This document shows, in pieces, positions 24,812-35,340 of a stretch of 64,000 bases of DNA (its first letter is position 1; each line of letters begins with the position of its first letter). A program made the translations under genes and the position numbers. Source of the stretch: Gibbula magus (lineage: Eukaryota > Mollusca > Gastropoda > Trochida > Trochidae). The notes beneath the pieces are model-generated. The model was not told the origin of the DNA, did no database searches, and saw nothing but the letters and a program-made list of their open reading frames with translations. The stretch is taken from contig OW388294.1 in NCBI GenBank assembly GCA_936450465.1, forward strand, positions 72,468,622 to 72,532,621, read 5' to 3'.

Positions 24812-25345
24812 AAGGGCCTCCAGGTCCGCTGCCTCCTTGCGTGTTTCTCACATCGTGAGCGTGACGCCCGCTTCATCAATATAGTATAGGATGCGGAGTG
24901 TATCGGGTTGTCAGAGGATCCGCCGGTTGTCGACTCAGTCGTCATGCTGTCTGAGGTTTGCCTCATTCGCGGAGGTACAACTCAGTCAGGTCAGCGTGTC
25001 GGGACCTCGTTCATCGGCAGCCAGGAAGGCTTCCTTTTGTCCTGAAGGCGACTTAGCTCCCGCGTGTCTCGCCCTTCCACCGCATAGGCTCCTGCTGGAC
25101 GCCTCCGAGGATGTGGAGCAGGTCATCTCGGTTGCAGTCCCAAACCGTCTGCTTCCGCCATTAGTGGTGTCGGATAAGCTCCGTCGTCAATTGCCTTTGT
25201 ACCCGACTCCTTTTCAACTCGTCCCGCCTGCTCTTGATCAGGGTGCGTCTTGGATGATTTCCAACAAACCGCCCCATCGCGTTACTGATGCGCAGCTTAC
25301 GCATCTCGACAGAGAGGCTCGCACAGTGTTAGGGTTGGGCAACAT
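24812..25345 (+). pseudogene. Gag-like N-terminal fragment, inverted copy in left arm
   Basis: The frame 24891-25358 carries 'LRFASFAEVQLSQVSVSG', 'KASFCPEGDLAPA' and 'HLDREARTVLGLGN', the same protein as the minus-strand frame at 27886, so it is the mirror copy. Compared with the right arm it lacks two blocks near its start (about 60 bp after 'CGTGTTTCTCACA', and the 'GACGTATCGGACC' segment) and has a small local insertion 'CAGAGGATCCGCCGG'. It ends where the inverted repeat breaks, directly joined to the recombinase sequence on the opposite strand. Non-functional truncation. Confidence 0.85.
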
Positions 25346-25349
25346 GAGG

Positions 25350-26154
25350 ATCTCATGAGGGTTTGAACGCGAAGAGAGGAGGCAGGTCAGCGGCCTTGTA
25401 CGCATCAATGACCGCCGACCTCAGGTATACCCCCAACGCTCGCTTATCTAGCTCCTTGGTCCTAGAACAGACGACGCCTGCCATCTCTCAGCCTGCGGGT
25501 ACGCTGCACGTACACCCTCAAGGTCCTCACCGGACACAGAGAGAGATCCACCTGTCCTGAGTCAGAACCCAGAGCTGGAATAGAGAAAGTACGGCCAGCC
25601 TCATCAGCTGCCTGGTTTTTGCAGACAAAGTCGGGAGCTAAACCAAGTAAGGCTGATCCCCCCTCCCTGACCTCAAAGCGTAGAAGGTCCGCCTGCAAAG
25701 CATGGATCTCGGAAATACGGGCTTCTAGGGCCATGCCCACCAGAAAAATGACCTTGATGGTGAGAGGGAGGAGGGCTACGTCAGAGAACGGTTCATACGT
25801 ATCGGAGCGAAGAGGTTTGAGCACAATTGCTAAGTTCCACTAAGGAGGACGAAGCTTCGTCCTGCAGTCAACAGAACGGAAGGTTTTGACGGGGCCCTTG
25901 AGGACTGACACATCTAACCCTGGCGACCTCTTCCTGAGAACGGAGAGGATAGCAGACATGTTGGTATTAATTGATGACGCCTTTAGATGCCTGGTGTTGC
26001 GTAGGTACACTAAGTACTCCGCCACCTGAGGGATTGAGGCCTCTGCTGGGATGAAATCCCTCTGAGCACAGAAGGAGGCGAAGGCCTGCCACTGGAAATC
26101 ATAGAGTTTCCTAGTTGTCTTCCTATGAGAGGTAGCTATGTCATGAGTACCCAC
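25350..26154 (-). pseudogene. DIRS-type tyrosine recombinase, truncated, with in-frame stops
   Basis: The minus frame from ATG 26154 has the N-terminal core-binding domain ('TTRKLYDFQWQAFASFCAQR', 'VAEYLVYLRN', 'SSINTNMSAILSVLRK'). An in-frame TAG (25842-25840) follows, then the same frame continues into the catalytic domain with 'WNLAIVLKPL', 'LTIKVIFLVGMALEARISEIHAL' (box I arginine; the motif spans about 23 residues) and 'CPVRTLRVYVQRTRRLR'. A second TAG (25464-25462) and a frameshift follow, and the sequence stops near 'KPHEIL', at or beside the HxxR box, where it abuts the left inverted arm. The nucleophilic tyrosine is therefore missing. It sits downstream of the RNase H remnant, the gene order of DIRS-like retrotransposons. 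Not functional. Confidence 0.85.
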
Positions 26155-26804
26155 TGCTCCTTAGCCCTCTTTTTATACAAGCCAAGCATGAAAGCAGAAC
26201 ACCTGAGGGTTCTCGTGTAACCTTCCGCTTGGCCTCCTGAGGAGCAGATCTCTCCGTGGCTGAATCGGAACAGGTTCCTGATGATAGAGCCGCCGGAGAG
26301 GAACGAACCACGGTCGGGCTGGCCACCAAGGGGGGACCAGAAGAACAGGTTGTCCCTATCTTGGCTACAACTTGGGAGAGGATGGCAGGCGGCGGAAAAG
26401 CATTGGCGTCCATCCCCTCCCACCCTAACGAGAGCGTGTCTTAGCCCATCGCTAGCGGGTCTGGTACTGCAGAGACATAGGTTGGCAATTGGTGATTGGG
26501 ACATGTCGAGAACAGGTCTATTAGAGGGGTGCCGAACTTTAGACACAACCCCCTGAAGACCACCGGATTCAGTTGCCACTCCGTGGACTAGCAGACAATG
26601 GCCTCGCAATGGGGTCTGCCAGTGATGAATGGCTAGACGTACTGCGTCCAACTCGAGGACGTTGATGTGTTGGTTCTGATCTGACAGAGACCAGACTCCC
26701 GCCACCTGCTCGTGACCCATATGTGCCCCCCACACCTGGGTGGAGGCGTCTACAAACAGGTGAGCTGAGGGGGGACGAGGGCGAAGTGGAACCCTGGAGA
26801 ACAA
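26136..26804 (-). pseudogene. DIRS-like RNase H and C-terminal remnant; reverse transcriptase missing
   Basis: The minus frame from about 26798 starts 'PPSAHLFVDASTQVWGAH' and reaches 'HINVLELDAVRLAI', the first two RNase H catalytic blocks. The sequence then jumps to what, in another frame, reads 'EWQLNPVVFRGLCLKFGTP', 'LIDLFSTCPNHQLPTYVS', 'PDPLAMG' and 'DANAFPPPAIL', the segment normally found after RNase H in DIRS proteins. So the reverse transcriptase palm (expected between gag and RNase H) and the distal half of RNase H have both been deleted. The overlap with the recombinase start (26154) is normal for the family. Only the remains of a retrotransposon polyprotein are present. Confidence 0.8.
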
Positions 26805-26814
26805 ACTCTGACCG

Positions 26815-27886
26815 GGGACTGACCCGTGGATCCACGGCCACGTCCTCCCCGCCGAAAGTCCGTCGAGGCTTTCTTGGGGGAAGGTTGGCCTCTGCCGTGA
26901 ACTTGACCCTGACGGAAATTAGTGAGAGCACGCTAAGGCGTAGTCTGCCTCTGACTCACCAGATGATTGGTGAGGTCTTGCTGTTGAGCCTCTTGGCGCG
27001 CCCTCAGAACCTCTGGGATGCGACCCCCAAAAAGAGATTCAGAGTGGGCAGGGGCCTGCCGGAGGAAGGATTCCTGATCGGGGTTGAGACCTGAACAGTG
27101 AAGGAAATTGTCTCTACGCAGTACTGTAATGCCCGATGAAATCCGCGAAGCTGATAACATGATCTGCGCAAGGTCCGCGGCCACATTGCCGAATGCTTTG
27201 AAAAGCACCAGGTCACCCGACTCCATGCCAGCCTGCTTGGCACAGGCAAGCATCTCCTGACAGGTGAACGCCACATTGTTGCCCAACCCTAACACTGTGC
27301 GAGCCTCTCTGTCGAGGTGCGTAAGCTGCGCATCAGTAACGCGATGGGGCGGTTCGTTGGAAATCAACCGAGACGAACCCTGATCAAGAGCAGGCGGGAC
27401 GAGTTGAAAAGGAGTCGGGTACAAAGGCAATTGACGATGGAGCTTAGCCGACACCACTAATGACGGAAGCAGAAGTTTTGGGACCGCAGCCAACATGACC
27501 TGCTCCATATCCTCGGAGGTGTCCAGCAGGAGCCTATGCGGTGGAAGGGCGAGACGCGCGGGAGCTAAGTCGCCTTCAGGACAAAAGGAAGCCTTCCTGG
27601 CTGCCGATGAATGAGGTCCCGACACGCTGACCTGACTGAGTTGTACCTCCGCGAACGAGGCAAACCTCAGACAGCATGGCGACTGAGTCGACAACCCCAT
27701 ACCCTCCGCATCCAATACTATATTGATGAACGGAGGGTCCGATACGTCAATGAAGCGGGCGTCACGCTTCGCCGAGTCTGGCGAGGAATCACGGGTGGGC
27801 GACACCACAGTGACACGACGCGTAGGGGTGTGAGAAACACGCGAGGAGGCAGCGGACCCGGAGGCCCTTAAGGACGAAAGTATCAT
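26815..27886 (-). pseudogene. DIRS-like gag (ORF1) with one in-frame stop
   Basis: The longest frame starts at 27886 (317 codons) and stops at TAG 26935-26933. The same frame continues with a basic Gly/Arg-rich tail ('ASTDFRRGGRGRGSTG') typical of DIRS ORF1 C-termini, so the stop is probably a mutation. Residues 1 to about 205 are duplicated in inverted orientation in the left arm. It has 'CPEGDLAPARLALPPHR', 'LYPTPFQLVPPALDQG', 'HLDREARTVLGLGNNVAF' and 'QEMLACAKQAGM'. The expected role is a nucleic-acid-binding structural protein. GC content is far above the neighbourhood, which marks it as a transposed sequence. Confidence 0.75.
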
Positions 27887-28278
27887 CTAATTAGACGAAA
27901 GTATCAACTAATTAGACGAAAGTATCATCTAATTAGACGAAAGTTTCATCTAATTAGACGAAATTATCATCTAATTAGACGAAGGTATCATCTAATTAGA
28001 CGAAAGTATCATCTACTTAGACCTAAAGTATCATCTAATTATACGAAGTATCATCTAATTAGATGAATCTATGATCTAATTAGATGAAACTATCATCTAA
28101 TTAGACATTTAAAAAAATACTTCATTAGATGAAACTATCGTCTAATTAGATGAAACTATCATCTAATTAGATTAAACTATCGTCTAATTAGATAAAACTA
28201 TCATCTAATTAGATTAAGCTATCCTCTAATTAGATAAAACTATCTTTTAATTAGATGAAACTATCATCTAATTAGACG
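27881..28278 (-). repeat. 21-bp tandem repeat array, right arm
   Basis: About 19 units, the reverse complement of the left array in the same outer-to-inner order, with the mirrored interruption 'CATTTAAAAAAATACTT' near 28109-28125. The arms are thus true inverted copies, not two independent arrays. Confidence 0.95.
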
Positions 28279-28375
28279 TTGTGTAATTTTTTTCTCACTG
28301 CTGGCAGTAATGCGCTTCCATAAAAAACTTATCTGTTCATATTTCCAAGAAACACACGTTCTGGAATCTCCTTAA

Positions 28376-28490
28376 CTAGACAAGATAGGAGCGTCAAAAA
28401 GCGATTTACAGTAATGATGCGTCAACAAATTCAAATTCAAGAATTAGTATTATGTCGATGACATCTTTTATTTACTAAATTTCTATTGTT
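28376..28490 (+). repeat. Dispersed block, inverted copy at 57372-57478
   Basis: Shared 'GACAAGATAGRAGCGTCAAAAA', 'GATGCGTCAACAAATT' and 'TTATGTCGAYGWCATCT', opposite strand at about 57.4 kb. About 80% identical. Confidence 0.7.
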
Positions 28491-28499
28491 TTACATTTT

Positions 28500-28740
28500 T
28501 TAAACTTAAATACCAAACATTGTGACCACAATACATCTTGAAAAAGTAATTTCAGCACCACTAGTGCATTTGAACCGACATAAAAGAAGTATCATGTATG
28601 TATGTAGATGTATGAAATTGTGAGTACTTCTTCACAAAACAAATGCCTATCAAATATATTTCTCCGACAGCAAAACTTCATAATATACGCTCTTAAATAA
28701 GTGGGGACGTTTCTTTTTCACGGGAGTATATGAACAGACA
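28500..28740 (+). repeat. Old duplicate of 40190-40450
   Basis: Both contain 'TTTAAAC..AAATRCC', 'CACCMCWAGTG', 'ATTTGAAC', 'GATGTATGAMATTGTGA' and 'CTATCAAAT'. About 65-70% identical. No coding signal. Confidence 0.5.
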
Positions 28741-28955
28741 ATCTCTGTAATAATATTTGAGCAAGAGAACAACAGTTTGACCTTTTCTTAGGCAGGTGTC
28801 ATATTTACAATATCTACAGGTAATGAAATAAAATAAACTATCAATATGTATTGTTTACATGGTAGAGTAAGTTTATTTCGTATAAGGCCTTGGGCCCACG
28901 TACAATACAAAATAACGAAAACAATGTATAATTTATGGTGATGGAAGATGGACAA

Positions 28956-29260
28956 TCATGTATAAAGAGAGCGTAGCGCTAATGAATCCTTAATATAGTT
29001 AGAACAGGCCAGTGTAATTGAATGATCGGTGCACATCAATATGTTCAAAAAGTATTGTTTAGTAATATGATAAGGCAAATGTTTAAAGTATTTGCTGCGT
29101 AAATCATGATATATTTTACATTCAAATAAAAAGTGAAATTCATTTTCAACATAATTATTGTTACAAATATGACAAAGACGTTGGTTCCTTGGAAGACCAT
29201 CAAATCTACCAGGGTTTTTATATATGGGTAGTGCACCAATTCGTAACAATGTTATCCTCC
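28956..29260 (-). pseudogene. Non-LTR retrotransposon (LINE) C-terminal fragment
   Basis: The minus frame reads 'LRIGALPIYKNPGRFDGLPR', then 'QRLCHICNNNYVENEFHFLF', then 'ECKIYHDLRSKYF'. This is the C-terminal zinc-finger-like segment (CxxC..HxxxxC) that follows reverse transcriptase in several metazoan LINE clades. The frame ends at 28956, followed on the minus strand by about 100 bp of possible 3' UTR. It is 5'-truncated, the usual product of target-primed insertion; no upstream reverse transcriptase is present. The host 21-23-bp flanks were not defined. Confidence 0.75.
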
Positions 29261-29869
29261 ATGGTGTTATATACTGATATCATTTTCATAGAATCACTGT
29301 TCCAGTACTAACGAATTTAATTTTAGTAGAATTACCATCACTTTTCTTTATATTAATGCAATTGTGGAAGATCATATTTAATATTTAATAGATACAGGTA
29401 ACATCCTGATTATTTAGAGGACAAACCAAAGGTTACACCTAAATTGATTAGTGCATTGTCAATCTGTAACATCTGACTATGTAAAATGATTAATAAGCAT
29501 ATATGATGTTAATGATCACTGTTATGACATATTTTGCGATGAAAGATCACTTATCGTTACTCTTGACACACCCTAGAAAGGTAATATTATAAGGTAGAAA
29601 TAGAAAATACATTGCATTGATTTGAATCGATCATTCAATCAATATCTGAGAATCTCAACATTTAGCTAAACATCACATCAACACAGCGATAATATTTACT
29701 CTGGCATATCCGGAATCTTGTAATCATACATCAAAAACATTTCAGAAAGAACCTTTATGCCTTTATTTGCTTATGAAACGTGAATATATATCTAGAAAAA
29801 TACTGTTGGTGCATCACACCTGTCATATATTATTTCTTAAACCATGGATCACAAATATTAAACAATTGT
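29261..29869. other. No recognised feature
   Basis: AT-rich DNA without coding or repeat signal beyond the general duplicated background. Confidence 0.4.
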
Positions 29870-31230
29870 ACGTTTTTTGTACATTTAATCCGTGGCTAAT
29901 GTCGACTCGTATTTTGGTAAAAGGACATATAATTTATCATGCTTTTTTAATATGTTTTGATTGAAAAATGGTTGCCTTGAATAGTCTCCATAACAAAATG
30001 TCTTTGATGTTACATTATAGGACGATGAAATATTTAAATCTTAATTAAAGATCTTAATCAGATTACATCTAAAGGTGTGATTTTCTCATCAAAACTGAAA
30101 ATCTGACTCGCAAATCTAATTATATGCCAAACGTTTGAGAAAACCCAATTAAATATCTTTGAAGTTTAACAGTTTGTAGGGCGTTTGTTTATGTATTGAT
30201 TTTCCATTGGAAAGTATTATATTATCTTCAATATTGAATGTGTGTTTAAACTTGCTATGCAACTCTTCAGAAGGATACTTAAAAATTGAGAATTTATGAA
30301 AGTCTGTTTGACGTCTGTTCTCATCGATCGTTCAAAACAGCTGCGTTGCTTTTTAAATTAATTTTGTCTCAAGAGGTTGTTTTCTCATAGAACCCTGTGG
30401 TGACTACCCGATGGTCAATTGACACATAAACATTTGATTTAAAATAAATCTTTTTCAGAATTATTTTTGAATTGTTAATATGAGTAATTATTATGTTATT
30501 GATATTCATCTGATGTGTACTTCGGGTTTTTTTTTACTACAGCTTCGAAAAAGATTAATCAAACATTCTAAAGTGAGTCCTCGTTTAACTGGACCCTGTA
30601 TATTCTGAAAGCCGGTCATCCGCACGGTAGTTTTTAAGATCTCCTCACTGCAGTTTTATGCCAATAATGATTGGCTTAACCACACGTCTTGCTATCCGGA
30701 CGATTTTCAACTGTAACCAAATATATCTGATCTGTATATCTGACTGTATATCATTAATATTAGAATGTAATTTGTCTTAATGCTTTTATGTCACATTCAT
30801 GTATTGCATGTTTCACAGTCTTTAGTGAATCAGAAGCACTTTCATTTTTGGGCATGACCGATGCGATCCACTATGTGAGTTCAGCAAATCATTGTATTTT
30901 CTTAAATACATCATCCATAAAGTGTTGGAACAAATACATTTACATTTTGTGTCATACAAGTGGGTTTGCAATCTTCTTATTCTAATCTGAATATTTAAAA
31001 AAAAGGGGTTATTGTTTAATTTAAAAGAAAATTTATCAGAGCTTTGAAATAATAAACAAAAGCCACTAGAATTCGGATTATATTAAAAGGTTATATATAA
31101 CGATTATAACTGGAATCCTTGACATATTTGCGTGGAACAGCTACAAATGTTTTCGTGGCGTATGTTGTACAAAAAACTATTAGTTTTCCTTGGCATTTGA
31201 CAACTGATGGAAAGAAGCTTTCTTAAAATA
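29870..31230 (+). repeat. Segmental duplication B, left part
   Basis: Colinear with 13440-14160, interrupted at about 30058-30185 by a truncated third copy of the repeat at 12731 and 23797 ('GTGATTTTCTCATCA', 'TTTGAAGTTTAACAGTTTG'). Identity with A is about 70-75%. No coding conservation between the copies. Confidence 0.65.
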
Positions 31231-32315
31231 TTAGCCTGGTTATGTGTCACGATATACTACTTTACAAATAACAGGAATTAAAATTTGACGTGACACAAAC
31301 ATATATTTAACTTGATCATTGGATTTTGAAACGATCATTTAAGTTGAAATAACCATGTGTAATGTAAGAACGGTGCATATTGCTCCAGTGTCTGATAAAT
31401 TGAACAACAGTATGTACCTAAACAGTGTATCAAGTACATTTAGTGTAATGGACCGAGGGGATTGGACCATGCACAACCTTTAGCAGATTTCGTATATGAT
31501 CACAATTGCTCATGAACTGCATTTTATTATATTTTCATTTTTAGTTAGACGTCATTTTATCCTGTTTATTTTTTATTCAAGGATAAACTAGTTTTAAAAA
31601 GCTACCAAATAAACACTTACTGTGTTTATCAAAATTGTGTTTTCGTTCTCTTGATGGTTCTGATTCACAAAACTATCTGATCTGCCATCCTTTAACATTT
31701 TTCTAAGGTTACATGTGTACCTAAGTGTTTTGTGCATCGGGACCCAGGGGCCTTGTGAATATCTTGATCAGAGACAGATTTGTAACTTTTTATGTCAATC
31801 TGTGATTCAATAGCACTGGATCCGTACAGAGACGATAAGGTTCTGGATCACTTTGATCGAGTCAGTTAAGCTTGTTAATTACTACTGTCTGACAAGGAAA
31901 TTAGGTTTCCTTGATTGATAAGACTCAATAAGTAATTATTAGCTTCGAATCCTTCTAATTCGACACAGGAATTAGCTGACCTTTGATGATACTTCAGATA
32001 GATGAAACGTGTACATATACGAAGCTGATTTTATAACGGACTACTTTATATGTAATTATATCTTTGTAGTCAGATAGAGTCGGCCACTGTTTACAATCAG
32101 TTAAAATTCATTGAGTTAATCCGACAAATAAATTGTTCTTATCTGCCATAGAGTTCAGTTATATATTACTTTTATATAACGCAAATTTAAACAGTACACT
32201 GAAGACGTATATCAACTTTCATAATCAATACTTTATCTTCCAATATGCAAATATGCTTGGTTCAAAGCTTCATCAGGGAATAATTGTTTGAAGCATAGCG
32301 GTAGTCTCATAGTTA
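31231..32315. other. No gene; contains repeat block 31796-31905
   Basis: The only recognised feature is the block that is the reverse complement of 3551-3660 ('TTAAGCTTGTTAATTACT' near 31866). Confidence 0.5.
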
Positions 32316-33163
32316 TACATAGCAAAAATAGTGTTGCACCCCAAAGTTTTTTCACCAGTAAAAGTTGTCTGATAAGAAAGTTGACAATGTTTTAAGGATA
32401 TCAACTTTGTGATTATGACAGAAGCATTATCTAGCAGTTTAACGAAGCAAATTTCATTCAGATAATGTTTCACAACTTTGTGATTTTTGCATTCAAAAGA
32501 TTCTGCTATATTGGTGTCTAGGAACAAGTATGTTACACTGAAAATTGAAAGTCAGCATTGGTTGTTCTTATGTGAGTATTCCATTCTCTCAGGTGAACTG
32601 ATGAACCTTTAGTAACTCACTTTTAACCAAACGTCACTCGTTAAAGCAGTATGAACCTCAAAGTCAGATTGTTTGGAAAAAGAGAAATTTGAACAAAGTT
32701 GCTTACTGATGATATTCGGTCTGTATTACTGTAATGTCACCTCTAAATTACAGAGATGTGTTTCATTAACGACTCGAACTCATAAAGATCTCAGAATAAA
32801 TCCAAAATTGTATGATTATGGCCTTTTTATCACTAGTTGTCAAACATTTTGCTTGAAAAAAGATGTTGTGATGCGTGAAAGTCAAGTTGGTAACAACATG
32901 TTTGTTTTCGTCCTCTGATACCTAATGTTTATCGCATAGTTTCGGCACAGGAACAATAGTTATTTGGGTAAAAAACAGTACCATTGCAAATTCAGTTGTA
33001 ATTTCTTAAATGTCAACATGAATATGTTTCTTCGAAGACATTAGTCATTAAGTATCCTATCTTTATGTCTTTAGTGTTTAATTCAATACATATATCCTAA
33101 AATTGCCACAGCATCACATTTTCGATATGAATGTAGGGGGTGCAACACTTTTTTTGCTATGTA
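32316..33163. mobile_element. 848-bp non-autonomous Tc1-like element
   Basis: Inverted ends TACATAGCAAAAATAGTG(TTGCACCCC) at 32316 and, reverse-complemented from 33163, TACATAGCAAAAAAAGTG(TTGCACCCCC), with TA on both sides. The terminal layout (A-rich stretch then GCACCCCC) matches the intact Tc1 at 16.5 kb without being the same sequence, which suggests a related subfamily. The interior, 32430-33015, has an old direct duplicate at 39420-40040, so the element may have captured host DNA or the 39.4-kb block may be another decayed copy. Confidence 0.8.
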
Positions 33164-33465
33164 TATAAGTACAAATGGTCTGCCTTGGAAACAAGAGGTT
33201 GTTAATAGCTATTAACGTCAAAGCAATCAACAAACGTCTTTGAGAGTTACCCTCACTATAATATGATTGGTCTTAATTGGCCTTAATTGACTGAGGTCTA
33301 TTATACTGAGTAATATTTAAGTCGTAAGTGTAGGACCAGATACCAAAAATTCCAATTAATTAGAGAATTAGATTAATTTATTAAGAAAGAAACTCTTTCT
33401 TCCTGTTTCCAAGTAAAGATCAGCCTGGACATAATACCACGAAGATCACAAAGTCCGTTTGTCAG

Positions 33466-33645
33466 GAAGATGGATGTTCATCTACTTTGATGGAGACAAG
33501 GTCAGATACAAAAACTCGTTAGAAGCCAAGGTAAAGAAACAACTGTCGTGTTCAAATGTTGAGATTCATCTATTACAGTTCACTGCACCGTGTATCATTA
33601 AAAGATCATTAAAAGATCAGAAAAAGACAGAAGGAGAAAAGTCAG
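33466..33645 (+). CDS. Orphan coding exon, copy B
   Basis: Partner of 15112-15284. Acceptor CCGTTTGTCAG ends at 33465; donor AGTCAG|GTTAATT starts at 33646. The frame reads 'GRWMFIYFDGDKVRYKN', then 'LEAKVKKQLSCSNVEIHLL', then 'QFTAPCIIKRSLKDQKK'. A small internal duplication (ATTAAAAGATC twice, about 33596-33617) makes it 7 bp longer than copy A and changes the exit phase to 1. The protein is unrecognised. The high identity to copy A against a diverged background suggests gene conversion, recent exchange or selection. Confidence 0.4.
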
Positions 33646-33756
33646 GTTAATTATGCAGCCATGGGCTCTGTAGCTCATCATGATTTCATTGATTTATTAT
33701 CTAAGGTTGAATATCTAAGTTATCAAGTAATACATTGTTAACAAGCAAAACATAGG

Positions 33757-34572
33757 TTTTTAGATAATGACCCCTGTGACCCACATTTGGAGTCACAGGG
33801 TCACCAATCCTACAATTAAGAATCACCCTTTGACCAAAGAGTCTAGACAACATTTCACCTTTCCAGAGCTTTACATACTTGAGATAAAGATGAAAATAGT
33901 TTTTTGGGTCATGACCCGTGACCTAGATTGGGGTCACAGGTCACAAGATCTACAATTTAGAATCCCCATTGGCCAAGGAGTCTGCACACAGCTTTTCAGC
34001 TCTTTAGACCTTTTGGAACTGGAGAGGAAGGTGAAAATAGGTTTATAAGGATGTGATCCCTGTGACCCCATTTGGGTTAACGGGGTCACAAGATCTACAA
34101 TTTAGAATCCTCAATTGTCAAGGAGTCTGCACACTGCTTTTCAGCTCTTTAGACCTTTTGGAACTGGAGAAGAAGGTGAAAATAGGTTTATAAGGATGTG
34201 ATCCCTGTGACCCCATTTGGGTTAACGGGGTCACAAGATCTACAATTTAGAATCCTAATTGGTCAAGGAGTCTGCACACAGCTTTTCAACTCTCTAGACC
34301 TTTTGGAACTGGAGAATAATATGAACATAGGTTTTTAAGGATGTGACTCCTGTGACCCCATTTGGGATCACGGGATCTACAATTTAGAATCCCCACTGGC
34401 CAAGGAGTCTGCACATAAAACCTAAGCTCTTTGGAGTCTTTGGTTCTGGAGAAGAAGTCGAAAAAGCAAAAAGTTTACGGACGGATGGACGGACCCCGGA
34501 CACCATGACATGCCATAAGCCCATCGGACTGAACAATCTCCAAAAATGTGAGCTATTGAGGTTGACAGTAGG
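33757..34572 (-). mobile_element. Tandem-repeat element (family Y), five 143-bp units
   Basis: Five diverged units of about 143 bp (starts near 33757, 33900, 34040, 34184, 34330) share 'CCTGTGACCCCATTTGGG', 'GATCTACAATTTAGAATCC', 'AAGGAGTCTGCACA' and 'TTCTGGAGAAGAAG'. An ACGG-type microsatellite (about 34475-34493) and a unique end (to 34572) with 'CCCATCGGACTGAAC' follow. On the minus strand that end resembles the element at about 48570. Copy A of the surrounding duplication lacks it (joins at about 15345), so it is an insertion. Non-coding. Confidence 0.7.
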
Positions 34573-34574
34573 CA

Positions 34575-35340
34575 AATGTTATCTGTTATACTTATTTAAT
34601 GATCATTTGGTACGCTTGATCGTATAACATGTATATTTGAAAGTTTATGACAGTCGACTTTATCTTGCTCAAGTTCGAGGTACAGTACCATATACGTGAA
34701 CTTACATGTTTTTTTATGATTAAGTCACACGACTTGGGATAAACTAGTAAGTGGAAAGGAATGCATTTGTCAAAACTTCTAACATCAAATGTTATATTAC
34801 GAGTTAGAAGTCGATTAACAAACTTACTGAACTCGGTTGTGAACAATACATTTTTTTTAAAACTAGCATTACAAAAACACTCAACCCTATCTTTGAGGCT
34901 ATTTCAAGTTCCTAACAATGTTTGATGTTTGTCTCAAGTATGCCATGTTCCTGAATGTGGTAAAAAAAAGTGTTTTCTTTTAAATCTTGTCAAAGCTGCT
35001 AGTGCCCTGAGGTAAAACATGTGGAATGTTTGGAACCCCACCACTTCTTCTAAATTTGATAGAAATGTGGTTTAAAAGAAATCAATCTTGATTAAATATG
35101 GAATTACTATGTTCTTATATATAATGTACCCAATATCTACATCTACAAAAACGTATGCTTTAGAGAGAATTTCATAAACGTTTATAATGATGAACACTTC
35201 TGTGATGCACAATCACCTATGCCTATGAATCGTGTACTCTCAATAATGTTTATATTATAACTAAAATAAATATTGCCATAACGAATATTCCCTCATTTAT
35301 TACGTATGTACTTATGCATGGGCATACATGACATCTTCCC
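34575..35340 (+). repeat. Segmental duplication B, middle part
   Basis: Colinear with 15345-15480 and 20673-21020, then 21945-22130. The join is continuous here but is split by the 5.1-kb foldback element in copy A. Confidence 0.7.

Larger units (their letters stand above)
24297..28321. mobile_element. 4.0-kb foldback element with palindrome arrays and a DIRS-like core
   Basis: Ends are ATGGAAGCGCATTGCTGCC (24297) and its near-perfect reverse complement ending GCGCTTCCAT (28321). Both are followed inward by 'AGCAGTGAGAAAAAAATTACAC'-type sequence (24315-24336; 28282-28303). Flanks CAAAAACT (24289-24296) and AAAAAACT (28322-28329) are a plausible 8-bp target duplication with one mismatch. Each arm (24297-25345; about 27270-28321) consists of the terminus, an array of 21-bp repeats and a copy of the 5' part of a gag-like gene. 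The centre (25350-27270) holds the rest of a tyrosine-recombinase retrotransposon in minus orientation. Long inverted repeats made of short tandem subrepeats recall foldback elements (FB, Galileo, sea urchin TU). The GC-rich core contrasts sharply with the AT-rich surroundings. Confidence 0.8.

Noticed and set aside
34384..34575. 63-aa minus-strand frame with a protein-like sequence
   Set aside because: It lies across the ACGG-type microsatellite and end of a family Y repeat; similar peptides arise from any copy of that repeat.
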